Of a stretch of DNA of 15,494 nucleotides, positions 6,625-13,714 are shown piece by piece. The stretch lies in contig JAFMIT010000030.1 in assembly GCA_017853815.1 (NCBI GenBank), positions 1 through 15,494 of the forward strand, given 5' to 3'. Positions within the stretch are counted from its first letter, which is position 1; each line of letters opens with the position of its first letter. This DNA comes from Actinomycetota bacterium (GTDB lineage: Bacteria; Actinomycetota; Actinomycetes; S36-B12; UBA5976). Position numbers and translations under genes: made by a program. The notes under the pieces were generated by a model. That model saw nothing but the letters and a program-made list of their open reading frames with translations. It was not told the origin of the DNA and did not search any database.

Positions 6625-7070
6625 GCTGCTTCTCCTCGCGCGACGAGGCTTGTCCAGACTTGCGCAACTTGTTCGCCATTCGATGCAGTCAGATCACTTC
6701 TCACCGTAATCATGTCGTTGCCAGCGATTGCTTTGATGTCCTCAATCACCGTGGTCACCTGCAGCTCATCGCCAGCGACAATCGGGCGCGAATACGCGAA
6801 GCGCTGGTCGCCGTGGACTACGCGGGACCAGTCAAGCCCGACGGCGGGATCAGTGACGAAGTCGCCAACAATTTCGAGGGTGATGGCAATCGGAAAAGTG
6901 GTGCTCGCGACAACGTCCGCGTATCCAGCTGCTCGGGCAGCAGCCACGTCGTGACACAGCGGCGAAGACTCACCCACGGCGCGAGCAAATTCGCGCACTT
7001 TTTCTCGACCGACCAGGTAGGTCTGGTCGGAGATGAACTCTCGACCAATGTTTGATGGATCTAGTGCCAC
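6621..7070 (-). CDS. hadA: MaoC N-terminal-like dehydratase subunit, HadA-like
   Basis: A 149-residue hot-dog protein matching the FAS1-dehydratase/HadA type. It has ALDPSNIGREF at the start, REKVREFARAVGE at 22-34 and the RPIVAGDELQV segment that matches FEKPIVAGDKL of mycobacterial HadA. It lacks the D-x4-H catalytic motif seen in its partner, consistent with a substrate-binding, structural subunit. The start is GTG (7068-7070) with CGGAG about six bases upstream. It is followed by hadB with an ATGA overlap. It is preceded by the P-loop gene after a 27-base gap instead of by rpmG, so two extra genes lie between rpmG and hadA here. Family assignment is good; the physiological substrate is unknown. 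Confidence 0.86.
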   Translation of the reverse strand: MALDPSNIGREFISDQTYLVGREKVREFARAVGESSPLCHDVAAARAAGYADVVASTTFPIAITLEIVGDFVTDPAVGLDWSRVVHGDQRFAYSRPIVAGDELQVTTVIEDIKAIAGNDMITVRSDLTASNGEQVAQVWTSLVARGEAA

Positions 7071-7097
7071 GACAACTCCGTTCGTCAGTGCCGAAGC

Positions 7098-7631
7098 CTA
7101 AATGGAATCGAGCCACGCGCGCGTATCTCGAGGATGCTCAAATCGGTGAACTTCGCGACCAGCTGCGCTCATGACTTGCTCAATCTCAAGATTGCGTTGG
7201 TGTCGGCGGGCATGCATCGTCCATGCCCACAAAACAATGTTGGTCTCCGGATTGCGCGACAGCAGATTGCGCAAAGACTCACGATTGCCGTTCCACAATT
7301 CCTGTCGCGTGATGCCGCGGCGAAGCGTCCTAAGAATCACCCGCCACATCACCAAGGGCCGCGGATAGTCCAACAGAATGACTGCATCTGCGCGATCAAG
7401 AATGAGGTCAGTCACTTGAGAGTAATTGCCATCAACCACCCACGAGTCCGCCGCGAGACGAAGCTCGAGGGTGGCGATGAAGTCCGCGTCACTGATTGCA
7501 GACCACTGAGGTTGGTGATGAATAGCGTCGAGCTCGATGTGCGGCGCTTTCAGGCGCGCGGCGAGTAACTGCGCAAGAGTCGACTTGCCAGACCCGGAGA
7601 TTCCCATGATGTACACCTTGCGCACCTGCAC
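7098..7631 (-). CDS. Adenylate kinase-like P-loop NTPase (FlaR/topology-modulation type)
   Basis: A 177-residue cytoplasmic P-loop protein. Walker A is GISGSGKST at residues 10-18. It is followed by APHIELDAIHHQPQW, DSWVVDGNYSQVTDLILDRADAVILLDYPR (hydrophobic strand and Asp), and WRVILRTLRRGITR, a set typical of small kinase-like proteins often labelled FlaR or DNA topology modulation protein. Their true substrate is generally not known and I assign none. The start is uncertain: GTG at 7629-7631, or the GTG two codons later (7623-7625), which lies six bases after a TAGAGT -10-like box and could begin a leaderless message. No good ribosome binding site is visible. It heads the run that continues into hadA. 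Confidence 0.85.
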   Translation of the reverse strand: MQVRKVYIMGISGSGKSTLAQLLAARLKAPHIELDAIHHQPQWSAISDADFIATLELRLAADSWVVDGNYSQVTDLILDRADAVILLDYPRPLVMWRVILRTLRRGITRQELWNGNRESLRNLLSRNPETNIVLWAWTMHARRHQRNLEIEQVMSAAGREVHRFEHPRDTRAWLDSI

Positions 7632-7660
7632 ACTCTAAATCTGACGTTGCACTCGCTGTT

Positions 7661-7730
7661 CACAGACGTTTGTGCGACTTTTCAGTGAACCTCCGCAGAT
7701 TACTCACAGGATTTTTCGTCACATCTGTGA
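7661..7730. promoter_or_regulatory. Divergent spacer with inverted repeats between P-loop and sulfotransferase genes
   Basis: The 124-base spacer between the two divergent genes contains a near-perfect 14-base palindrome CACAGACGTTTGTG (7661-7674, one mismatched pair). It also has an inverted repeat TCACAG (7704-7709) / CTGTGA (7725-7730). Such symmetric sites in a divergent promoter region could bind a regulator, but no regulator gene is adjacent. The repeats are seen; function is a guess. Confidence 0.25.
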
Positions 7731-7755
7731 GGAACTTTTTCTACCGTTCCGTCCC

Positions 7756-8586
7756 ATGCTTCCGTCGTTTTATGTTCTCGGTGCTCAGAAAGCTGGCACA
7801 TCTTGGTTGCATCACGTTATGCATCCACATCCTGAGATCTGCACGGGACTGAATAAGGAAGTCCATTTCTTCGACACCCAACGGAATTTCTCGCAAGGTG
7901 TGGATTGGTACTCATCTCAATTCTTAGCCTCGTCGACCACTCGAGCGGTCGGCGACTTCACCCCAAACTATCTGCGACTGGTTTTGGACCCAGAGGCCGC
8001 CAAACACCCTTGGTTCCCGAAAGATGCAGCTGCACAAATACGGAATGTAACCCCAGATGCAAAATTCATCGTCTCACTTCGAGACCCAGTCGATCGAGCT
8101 ATTTCCGCGTACTTTCACAACATTAAGCACGGCAGAGTCTCCCCAAGGACTCCCATGGTTGAAGCTATGCAAGAACGAGATCTCATCGAACCGGGTCTTT
8201 ACTGGGAGCAGCTGACTCGGTGGTTCGAACTCTTTCCGCCAGAACGGTTCCTCATCCTCATATACGAAACTGACATGGTTTCAACTGTCGCCCGAGAACG
8301 GACAGCGCGCAGAGCATTTGAACACGTGGGCGTAGATCCACATTTTGGGCCACTCGATTTGGACGCATCCGTGAATCAGCGGGCTACGTCGCTGGACCTG
8401 CGCGCGAGTGCCTGGCCACGACCAATCCCTGGCGCCATTCGCCGATTGCCCATTGCGCTAAAGCCTGAGTCGATATTCGGCATCAAGGTACGTGAGACGG
8501 ATAGACGTTTTCTTCGGGCCGTTTACTTGAATTCAAACGTCAAACTGCAGCACGAGCTGGGCATCAGCTTGCCTTGGGATATGTGA
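7756..8586 (+). CDS. PAPS-dependent sulfotransferase (heparan-sulfate/3-OST-like fold)
   Basis: A 276-residue sulfotransferase that moves a sulfuryl group from PAPS to an unidentified acceptor, probably a glycan or small molecule. The 5'-phosphosulfate loop is GAQKAGTSWL at residues 9-18 (K12). A KEVHFFD motif at 34-40 places the catalytic-base glutamate at E35, as in KEPHFFD of 3-O-sulfotransferases. The 3'-phosphate site is SLRDPVDRAISAYFH at 107-121, with R109 and S117. No signal peptide or membrane helix is seen. I take the ATG at 7756 because it puts the P-loop in its usual place. A GTG at 7672 would add 28 residues, and neither start has a convincing ribosome binding site. Base use looks more AT-rich than in the neighbours, and the gene interrupts the rpmG-hadA neighbourhood, both hinting at gain. 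Confidence 0.87.
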   Translation: MLPSFYVLGAQKAGTSWLHHVMHPHPEICTGLNKEVHFFDTQRNFSQGVDWYSSQFLASSTTRAVGDFTPNYLRLVLDPEAAKHPWFPKDAAAQIRNVTPDAKFIVSLRDPVDRAISAYFHNIKHGRVSPRTPMVEAMQERDLIEPGLYWEQLTRWFELFPPERFLILIYETDMVSTVARERTARRAFEHVGVDPHFGPLDLDASVNQRATSLDLRASAWPRPIPGAIRRLPIALKPESIFGIKVRETDRRFLRAVYLNSNVKLQHELGISLPWDM

Positions 8587-8591
8587 AACAA

Positions 8592-8623
8592 CAACGGCTG
8601 CCTTCAGAAGAAGACAGCCGTTG
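8592..8623. terminator. Hairpin terminator between sulfotransferase and rpmG
   Basis: A long stem, CAACGGCTG...CAGCCGTTG, with an inner CTTC/GAAG extension gives about 14 pairs including one T-G pair, around a four-base loop. It starts 5 bases after the sulfotransferase stop and lies 22 bases beyond the rpmG stop, so it can serve both convergent genes. On the minus strand it is followed by GTTTC, a weak T-tail; on the plus strand there is none. Confidence 0.7.
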
Positions 8624-8644
8624 AGGCAAGAGCAGAAGTCGCGG

Positions 8645-8812
8645 TTAGCGAGTTTCCTTGTGCGTCGTGTGCTTGCCGCAAGTTGCGCAGAACTTGCTCA
8701 ACTCAATGCGATCTGGGTCATTACGACGATTCTTGCGGGTGATGTAGTTGCGTCCTTTGCAATCGCCACATGCCATGGTGATTTTCGGACGGATATCGGA
8801 TTGTTTAGCCAT
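8645..8812 (-). CDS. rpmG: 50S ribosomal protein L33
   Basis: A 55-residue ribosomal protein of the large subunit that is too short for simple ORF listing. Translation starts MAKQSDIRPKITMACGDC and ends HTTHKETR. It is the zinc-ribbon form, with C15-x-x-C18 and C42-x-x-C45. Actinobacteria often also carry a cysteine-free paralogue used under zinc shortage; none is present here. The ATG at 8810-8812 has TAGGAGA seven bases upstream. It lies directly downstream of tRNA-Thr and tRNA-Met, the conserved actinobacterial order, and ends before a strong hairpin. In related genomes hadA follows directly; here a divergent pair separates them. Confidence 0.97.
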   Translation of the reverse strand: MAKQSDIRPKITMACGDCKGRNYITRKNRRNDPDRIELSKFCATCGKHTTHKETR

Positions 8813-8863
8813 AGCAATCTCCTAGCCTTGCTGGGACACATCCCGCGGTTGCGAAACGTGCTC

Positions 8864-8881
8864 GAGACTCTTTCGAGTCCC
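8864..8881 (-). other. Small GAAA-loop hairpin between tRNA-Met and rpmG
   Basis: On the minus strand GGGACTC-GAAA-GAGTCTC forms a 7-bp stem (one G-T pair) closed by a stable GNRA-type loop just 3' of tRNA-Met. No T-run follows. It may protect or mark the processing point between the tRNA and the rpmG message. Confidence 0.4.
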
Positions 8882-8885
8882 TACG

Positions 8886-8959
8886 TAGCGGAGGCCGGAC
8901 TTGAACCGGCGACACAGCGATTATGAGCCGCTTGCTCTACCAGGCTGAGCTACCCCGCC
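8886..8959 (-). tRNA. tRNA-Met (anticodon CAT, elongator type)
   Basis: A 74-nt cloverleaf with acceptor GGCGGGG/CTCCGCT (two G-T pairs) and discriminator A. The D arm is GCTCAGCCTGGTAGAGC. The anticodon stem-loop AGCGG-CTCATAA-TCGCT contains CAT, with a wobble in the stem. The T arm is GCCGG-TTCAAGT-CCGGC. CCA is not encoded. A CAT anticodon can also belong to tRNA-Ile2, but the position between tRNA-Thr and rpmG is that of elongator tRNA-Met in actinobacteria. Confidence 0.94.
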
Positions 8960-8965
8960 CCGAAA

Positions 8966-8983
8966 CAAAAGCCGGGGCTTTTG
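8966..8983 (-). other. Hairpin in the tRNA-Thr/tRNA-Met spacer
   Basis: CAAAAGCC and GGCTTTTG form an 8-bp inverted repeat around two bases, filling most of the 30-base gap between the two tRNAs. On the minus strand it reads into TTTTGTTTC and so resembles a weak intrinsic terminator. With tRNA-Met starting directly after it, a processing spacer is more likely. Confidence 0.4.
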
Positions 8984-8989
8984 GTTCAG

Positions 8990-9062
8990 AGCCCCCTTGC
9001 GGAATCGAACCGCAGACCTTCTCCTTACCATGGAGACGCTCTGCCTACTGAGCTAAGGGGGC
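8990..9062 (-). tRNA. tRNA-Thr (anticodon GGT)
   Basis: A 73-nt cloverleaf with acceptor GCCCCCT/AGGGGGC and discriminator T. The D arm is GCTCAGTAGGCAGAGC. The anticodon stem-loop TCTCC-ATGGTAA-GGAGA contains GGT. The T arm is TGCGG-TTCGATT-CCGCA. CCA is not encoded. It is the first gene of the tRNA-Thr-tRNA-Met-rpmG group. Confidence 0.97.
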
Positions 9063-9097
9063 GCAGTTTTTCGCCTCACAGCGATAACAGCCCGCGA

Positions 9098-9126
9098 AGG
9101 ATAGCCCACAAGCGGGAGTGGGTCGA
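9098..9126 (-). promoter_or_regulatory. Probable promoter of tRNA-Thr-tRNA-Met-rpmG
   Basis: On the minus strand TCGACC (9121-9126) and TATCCT (9098-9103) are separated by exactly 17 bases. Each matches the housekeeping consensus at four of six positions. Transcription would start near 9091, about 29 bases before tRNA-Thr. A second TTATCG-like box lies closer. Spacing and position make this a good candidate; it has not been tested. Confidence 0.5.
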
Positions 9127-9163
9127 AATCGCCCCGAAATGGCTTCGATGCAAGGCTACGGGC

Positions 9164-10099
9164 ATGAGTTCTCACGCAGTACGTGTCCACTGGACCGCTT
9201 CAGACATGCCCGAGATTCGAGGTCAACACTTCGTCGTCACCGGCGGAAACAGCGGTCTCGGCTACGTCACCGTGAAGGAATTGGCTAGACGCGGCGCGAC
9301 CGTGACGCTCGCCTGCCGCGATGTTTCTAAGGGCAAGGCTGCTCGCGACGAGATGGTTGCCGAGGTTGGACCTGCAGAGATTGACGTCCGAGAGCTTGAC
9401 CTCGCGTCCCTCGAGAGCATCCGCGATTTTGCGGCGTCGCTCTCAACCTCGCCGATCGATTGCCTCATCAACAATGCCGGCGTGATGGCTCCACCTCTGA
9501 GCCGCACAAAAGATGGTTTCGAACTTCAGTTTGGTACCAACCACCTTGGCCATTTCGCGCTCACGGGCCACCTCTGGTCTGGATTGATGAAAGCGCTGAA
9601 ACCACGAGTCGTGACGCTCGCCTCAAACGCTCACAAGCCCGGCAAGATCGACTTCGACAATCTTGATGCGACGAAGGGTTACTCCGCCTGGGGCGCCTAT
9701 TCGCAGAGCAAGCTTGCGAATCTGCTTTTCGCTTTCGAACTCGACCGTCGAGCCAAGAAGCACGGCGTCGTCAACTTCACTTCGGTTGCAGCGCACCCGG
9801 GCTACTCCGCCACGAATCTTTCGGCGAGCGTCGCGCCTCAGGTCGGCGGTGCGGTTCGTCGGCTCGCGCGCCGTTTCGAAGTCGCCATTGCCCAGTCCGC
9901 CGAAATGGGCGCTCTCCCCCAGCTCTATGCCGCAACGGCGCTCGAAGTGCCAAGTGCGGCATACGTCGGTCCAGACGGCTGGGGAGAGTGGCGTGGTTAT
10001 CCACGACTCGTAACTCCCATTGCTGCGGCACGCGACGAAGCACTCGCTGCACGTCTGTGGACCGTCAGCGAAGAACTCACTGGCGTCGTTTTCCTGTAA
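9164..10099 (+). CDS. Short-chain dehydrogenase/reductase (retinol-dehydrogenase-like)
   Basis: A 311-residue NAD(P)-dependent oxidoreductase of the SDR superfamily; the substrate is not known. The cofactor loop is TGGNSGLG at about residues 26-33, NNAG lies near 103-106, the catalytic serine is in TLASNAHK, and the active-site YSQSKLAN supplies Tyr and Lys. The start VHWTASDMPEIRGQHFVVTG resembles the WTxxDIPDQxG start of actinobacterial retinol-dehydrogenase-like SDRs, which supports the ATG at 9164 over the later ATG at 9206. AAGG lies eight bases upstream. An apparent longer reading from 8981 passes through tRNA-Thr and is rejected. The gene is divergent from tRNA-Thr, and a sulfotransferase follows 56 bases later. 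Confidence 0.88.
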   Translation: MSSHAVRVHWTASDMPEIRGQHFVVTGGNSGLGYVTVKELARRGATVTLACRDVSKGKAARDEMVAEVGPAEIDVRELDLASLESIRDFAASLSTSPIDCLINNAGVMAPPLSRTKDGFELQFGTNHLGHFALTGHLWSGLMKALKPRVVTLASNAHKPGKIDFDNLDATKGYSAWGAYSQSKLANLLFAFELDRRAKKHGVVNFTSVAAHPGYSATNLSASVAPQVGGAVRRLARRFEVAIAQSAEMGALPQLYAATALEVPSAAYVGPDGWGEWRGYPRLVTPIAAARDEALAARLWTVSEELTGVVFL

Positions 10100-10155
10100 G
10101 CAATCGTCAGCATGCCATCGCGTAGGCTTGGCGAATTCGATGAGCTGGAGGAACT

Positions 10156-10986
10156 GTGGCGAGTGTTGTGAATCGTGCAGTGCGCGCCATTAAGGACCCT
10201 ATGCGTCTAGTTCGACGCTATAGCGCTCGCGTCTATTTCCCTCTATGGCTTCGAAAATTTCTCGGTCGAATCCTGCCGCCTTACTCTGGCTACAGCCGCA
10301 TGCGATCGGTTTATGTTGTGACGTACGGCCGCAGTGGCAGCACGTTGCTCACCAAATATCTGACGAAGCTTCCGGGCTGTGACCTTAAGGGTGAGAATTA
10401 CTTGTTCCCACTGCCTGCAATGGAAGCAGAACAAAAGCTCCGGGACTCTCGTCAAAAGCCCTACGGTGGCCGCGAAAATCCAGAGAGCCCTTGGTATGGC
10501 TCACATCAATTCACTCCTAAGCGCTGGCGGCGCGATATTGCCGATGCGATGCTCAATCAGCTGTACCCATCGCGACCGATTCCAAAGACCATTGGCTTCA
10601 AAGAAATTCGCTGGTACTCGTACGTCAATCCCGAGAAGTTCGACGACACTCTCGACTGGCTCCGCTCGCTCTACGCACCAGGTGCGGTGATTTTCTTGTT
10701 CCGCAATCTTGATAACGTCATGAAGAGTGGCTGGTGGGCAGAGATGCCAGCCGAAAAGCAAGCCTCAGATAGGGCAAAGCTAGAGCGCTTCGAAGCGCGG
10801 GCGCGGGCTTACGCGGCTGCTCATCCTGAGTCCAGCGTTGTAGTGACTTATGAAGACTTTATTGCGGACGCAGCTGCCCCCCAGGCGATCTGCAATCTGC
10901 TCGGTATCAGGTTCAATGAGTCGACTTGGCGCGACGTGCTCTCACAAAAACTCGAGCACATGCACGGCAAAAAGAAGAGCGCTTAA
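10156..10986 (+). CDS. Second sulfotransferase-family protein
   Basis: A 276-residue putative PAPS-dependent sulfotransferase, different in sequence from the one at 7756. The PAPS-binding loop is TYGRSGSTLLTKYL at residues 56-69 (GRSGST in place of the AxKAGT seen in the first). KTIGFKEIRWYS at about 144-155 matches the GxKEI motif of bacterial Sulfotransfer_3/Stf0-type enzymes. The 3'-phosphate site is IFLFRNLDNVMKSGWW at 179-194 (R183, S191). The first ~45 residues are basic with aromatic residues (RVYFPLWLRKFLGRIL), perhaps a membrane-surface helix. The GTG start has an excellent GGAGGA (10147-10152), and a TAGGCT box at 10123-10128 may be its -10. Its TAA overlaps the stop of the TSUP gene on the other strand (TTAA). 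Confidence 0.83.
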   Translation: MASVVNRAVRAIKDPMRLVRRYSARVYFPLWLRKFLGRILPPYSGYSRMRSVYVVTYGRSGSTLLTKYLTKLPGCDLKGENYLFPLPAMEAEQKLRDSRQKPYGGRENPESPWYGSHQFTPKRWRRDIADAMLNQLYPSRPIPKTIGFKEIRWYSYVNPEKFDDTLDWLRSLYAPGAVIFLFRNLDNVMKSGWWAEMPAEKQASDRAKLERFEARARAYAAAHPESSVVVTYEDFIADAAAPQAICNLLGIRFNESTWRDVLSQKLEHMHGKKKSA

Positions 10987-11873
10987 GCCGCGTAATCCGG
11001 ATCGTCTGCGAGGCCAGCTTCAGACTTCTCGCGGCGCCAAGCAGCAGCAGCGAGTAGAACCGCGCCCATAAAGATTCCGAGAAGTGTCCAAACGCGCGTC
11101 TGGTCGACTACCTCAGTTCCAAGCATGATGGTGTTGGCGTTCGTGAGAACGACCAAGCCGCCGACCAAGGTTCCTAGCGGTGCGTGAGGGAACCGGCCTG
11201 CGAGTTTTGCAGCGATTGGTGCGGCAATGACTCCGCCGATGATGAGTCCGATAACCGGCTGCCACACCATGCCTTCCATTGAGGCCGTGACAAGGAATGT
11301 GATGGTGGCGCTGGTCGCAACAATGAATTCCGCTGCGTTGACTGTGCCGATCACCATGCGGGGTTCAGTCTTGGTGACCGTCAGCAGCGTCGGAGTCGTC
11401 ACAGGACCCCAACCGCCGCCGCCCGTGGCATCGACGAATCCGCCGATGAGGCCCAAAGGCACGAGCATGTTGGAACGTGGGCGACCCGAAATCGCTGGGA
11501 TAAGGCGAATGTCTGCACCAAACCGCAAAAGGATTAAGAAACCCAAGAACATCAGCAGAGCGGACATCCAGATTTTGGCGTCACCCATCGCCACGTGGAC
11601 GAGCACACCTGCGCCGAGCATCGCACCCACGGAGCCAGCGAGACCGAGGCGCAGAACGATTGCCTTGTCGACGTTGCCCTGCCTCCAATGCGCGATACCG
11701 CTAGCGGCACAGGTACCGAACTTCGCGAAGTGAGTTGCCATCGATGCTCCAACCGGAGCGGCACCGAGTGCAACGAGCAGCGTCGAGGAGATGACACCGA
11801 ACGCCATGCCGAGCATTCCGTCCACCATCTGCGCGAAGCCACCGGCGACGGCGAACTGGAAAATCTCCTGCAT
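10983..11873 (-). CDS. TSUP (TauE/SafE) family membrane permease, likely for sulfate or sulfite
   Basis: A 296-residue integral membrane protein with about eight hydrophobic helices and the family repeats VDGMLGMAFGVISSTLL (17-33) and GGFVDATGGGGWGPVTTPTLL (second half). TSUP members move sulfite, sulfoacetate or other sulfur anions. In Corynebacterium the CysZ protein of the cysteine-assimilation cluster belongs to this family and is thought to take up sulfate, so import is as likely as export. It starts 8 bases after the cysNC stop, and its AGGA ribosome binding site overlaps that stop codon, so it is the third gene of the cysD-cysNC operon. The C-terminus is charged (WRREKSEAGLADD). Family confidence is high; direction and substrate are inferred from context. 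Confidence 0.88.
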   Translation of the reverse strand: MQEIFQFAVAGGFAQMVDGMLGMAFGVISSTLLVALGAAPVGASMATHFAKFGTCAASGIAHWRQGNVDKAIVLRLGLAGSVGAMLGAGVLVHVAMGDAKIWMSALLMFLGFLILLRFGADIRLIPAISGRPRSNMLVPLGLIGGFVDATGGGGWGPVTTPTLLTVTKTEPRMVIGTVNAAEFIVATSATITFLVTASMEGMVWQPVIGLIIGGVIAAPIAAKLAGRFPHAPLGTLVGGLVVLTNANTIMLGTEVVDQTRVWTLLGIFMGAVLLAAAAWRREKSEAGLADDPDYAA

Positions 11874-11881
11874 GACAATCC

Positions 11882-13714
11882 TTACTTGGCGACTAGAGCA
11901 ATGACTTGGGCGACCGAGTCGGCGAGCTCACCCGTACCAGCGACAACCAGCGTCGGATTCAGTGGCACTTCGTAATCTTGACCAACGCCGGTCATGTTCG
12001 GGATTTCACCGCGTTCTGCGCGGGCATACAAGCCCTTCACGTCACGCTGAGTGCACACTTCGAGAGGCGTATCCACGAAGATCTCGGCGAAATCTTCGGC
12101 AGCAAAGCCCGCTCGAACCGAATCGCGATCTTCACGGAATGGCGACACCAGACTCACGATAACCACGAGACCCGCATCCATCATGAGCTTGGCAAGCTCG
12201 CCTACACGACGAACATTCTCCGCCCGATCTTCTGGCGTGAAGCCGAGATCCTTGTTCAACCCAAGACGCACGTTGTCGCCATCGAGCACGTACGTGTGCA
12301 CACCACGGGCATGCAGTTGACGCTGAACTTCACTCGCAATCGTCGACTTGCCAGAGCCCGACAAACCGGTGAACCAGAGCACCCGACCCTTATGGCCCAT
12401 GAGCTCTTCACGCAGTTCACGCGTGACGTCGAACGCCTGCTCGTGGATGTTGATGCCGCGGCGCATTTCATGAAGCATCATGCCCGCAGCTGCCGTGTCG
12501 TTGTTGGCGCGATCGACTAGTAGGAAACCACCAGTCTCGCGAATATCGGCATAACGATCGAGGAAGATTGGTGAGTCAGCCGCAATTTCGATGTGACCAA
12601 TTTCGTTGATTTGAAGAGTGCGCGCAGAGTGACGATGACCCGTCTCAACTTCAACGCGATCGCGAATGTTTGTCACCGTGACTGCAACAGTCTGCGAATT
12701 GCTCACAAGCCAGTAGCTGCGACCGCGCGCCAAAGGCTTTTCGTGCATCCACACAACCTCGACAGCAAAGCGGTCATTGCCAACCTTGTCGCTGCTACCT
12801 TCAATGATGACATCGCCACGTGTGATATCAACTTCAGTAACTGTCGTGAACCCGACAGCTTGACCCGCGATTGCGCGCTCAACTGGTTCACCGGCGACGG
12901 TCACAGATTCAACGACCGCAGTAACGCCAGAGCGTCCAACCTTGATGGCATCGCCTGCACCGAGGGAGCCCGCCACGAGTTGACCTGCATATCCGCGGTA
13001 GTTGTCCGCGCGAAGAATCAGCTGAACTGGAAGACGAAGTGCACCCTCGATGGTGGTGCTGGCTTTGGTGATGCTGCGTAGAGCTTCGAGAAGGGTGGGA
13101 CCGCTGTACCACGGTGCATCGCCCGTGCGCTCGGTGACGAATGCGCCAGTCAGTGCGGACACGGGGATCGTGATGACGTTGGTGATTCCGAGTTCTTGTG
13201 CAGTCTGATTGACGCGGGCCGAAAGCTCGTTGAATGTCGCTTCGCTCCAGTCAGCTGCATCCATTTTGTTGATGGCAATAACCACTGAAGACACTCGCAT
13301 CATTGCGCAGATAGAGAGGTGACGGAATGTCTGGGTGCGGACACCTCGAGCAGCATCAACGAGCAAGATGCCGACATCAGCGGTCGACGCTGCCACCGCC
13401 ATATTGCGGGTGTACTGCTCGTGACCTGGCGCATCGGCAATGATCGCGCGATTGCCATTTTGAAGATCAAGATGACGATACGCAACATCGATCGTGATGC
13501 CCTGCTCACGCTCTGCTTCGAGACCGTCAGTCAGAAGACTGAAGTCAATTTCGCCCGCGGGAATCGTCGAGCCAGTACGTCGTGTCCATCGTGCAGACTC
13601 GAGTACGTCCTCAGGAACACTCAAGGTCTCAGCGATGAGTCGGCCGATCAGCGTGCTCTTGCCGTCATCGACCGAACCGCACGTGACGATACGAAGGATT
13701 GAAGTTTCCGTCAT
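11882..13714 (-). CDS. cysNC: Bifunctional sulfate adenylyltransferase GTPase subunit / APS kinase (CysNC)
   Basis: A 610-residue two-domain enzyme. The N-terminal ~430 residues are the CysN GTPase that drives ATP sulfurylase: G1 GSVDDGKS (13-20), G3 DAPGHEQYTRNM (94-105) and G4 NKMD (149-152), followed by EF-Tu-like beta-barrel domains. The C-terminal ~170 residues are APS kinase, which phosphorylates APS to PAPS: P-loop GLSGSGKST (450-458), DGDNVRLGLNKDLGF (478-492), SPFREDR and the CTQRDVKGLYARAERG segment. CysNC fusions are known in mycobacteria (where the gene is also called cysNC or nodQ) and rhizobia. The ATG overlaps the cysD stop by one base (TAATG) with GAGGG upstream, so the two are coupled. 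The kinase domain means the operon makes PAPS, the donor for the nearby sulfotransferases. Confidence 0.97.
   Translation of the reverse strand: MTETSILRIVTCGSVDDGKSTLIGRLIAETLSVPEDVLESARWTRRTGSTIPAGEIDFSLLTDGLEAEREQGITIDVAYRHLDLQNGNRAIIADAPGHEQYTRNMAVAASTADVGILLVDAARGVRTQTFRHLSICAMMRVSSVVIAINKMDAADWSEATFNELSARVNQTAQELGITNVITIPVSALTGAFVTERTGDAPWYSGPTLLEALRSITKASTTIEGALRLPVQLILRADNYRGYAGQLVAGSLGAGDAIKVGRSGVTAVVESVTVAGEPVERAIAGQAVGFTTVTEVDITRGDVIIEGSSDKVGNDRFAVEVVWMHEKPLARGRSYWLVSNSQTVAVTVTNIRDRVEVETGHRHSARTLQINEIGHIEIAADSPIFLDRYADIRETGGFLLVDRANNDTAAAGMMLHEMRRGINIHEQAFDVTRELREELMGHKGRVLWFTGLSGSGKSTIASEVQRQLHARGVHTYVLDGDNVRLGLNKDLGFTPEDRAENVRRVGELAKLMMDAGLVVIVSLVSPFREDRDSVRAGFAAEDFAEIFVDTPLEVCTQRDVKGLYARAERGEIPNMTGVGQDYEVPLNPTLVVAGTGELADSVAQVIALVAK

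Noticed and set aside
6561..7055. 164-residue plus-strand frame opposite hadA
   Set aside because: It is a shadow of the hot-dog dehydratase coding strand with no ribosome binding site or family match.
8981..9163. Long N-terminal extension of the SDR from 8981
   Set aside because: It crosses the tRNA-Thr gene; the SDR N-terminus matches the ATG at 9164.
11227..11733. 168-residue plus-strand frame
   Set aside because: It is antisense to the membrane helices of the TSUP permease.
11906..12520. 204-residue plus-strand frame, and others to 13702
   Set aside because: They lie opposite cysNC, which has full GTPase and kinase motifs; long antisense frames are expected from codon bias.
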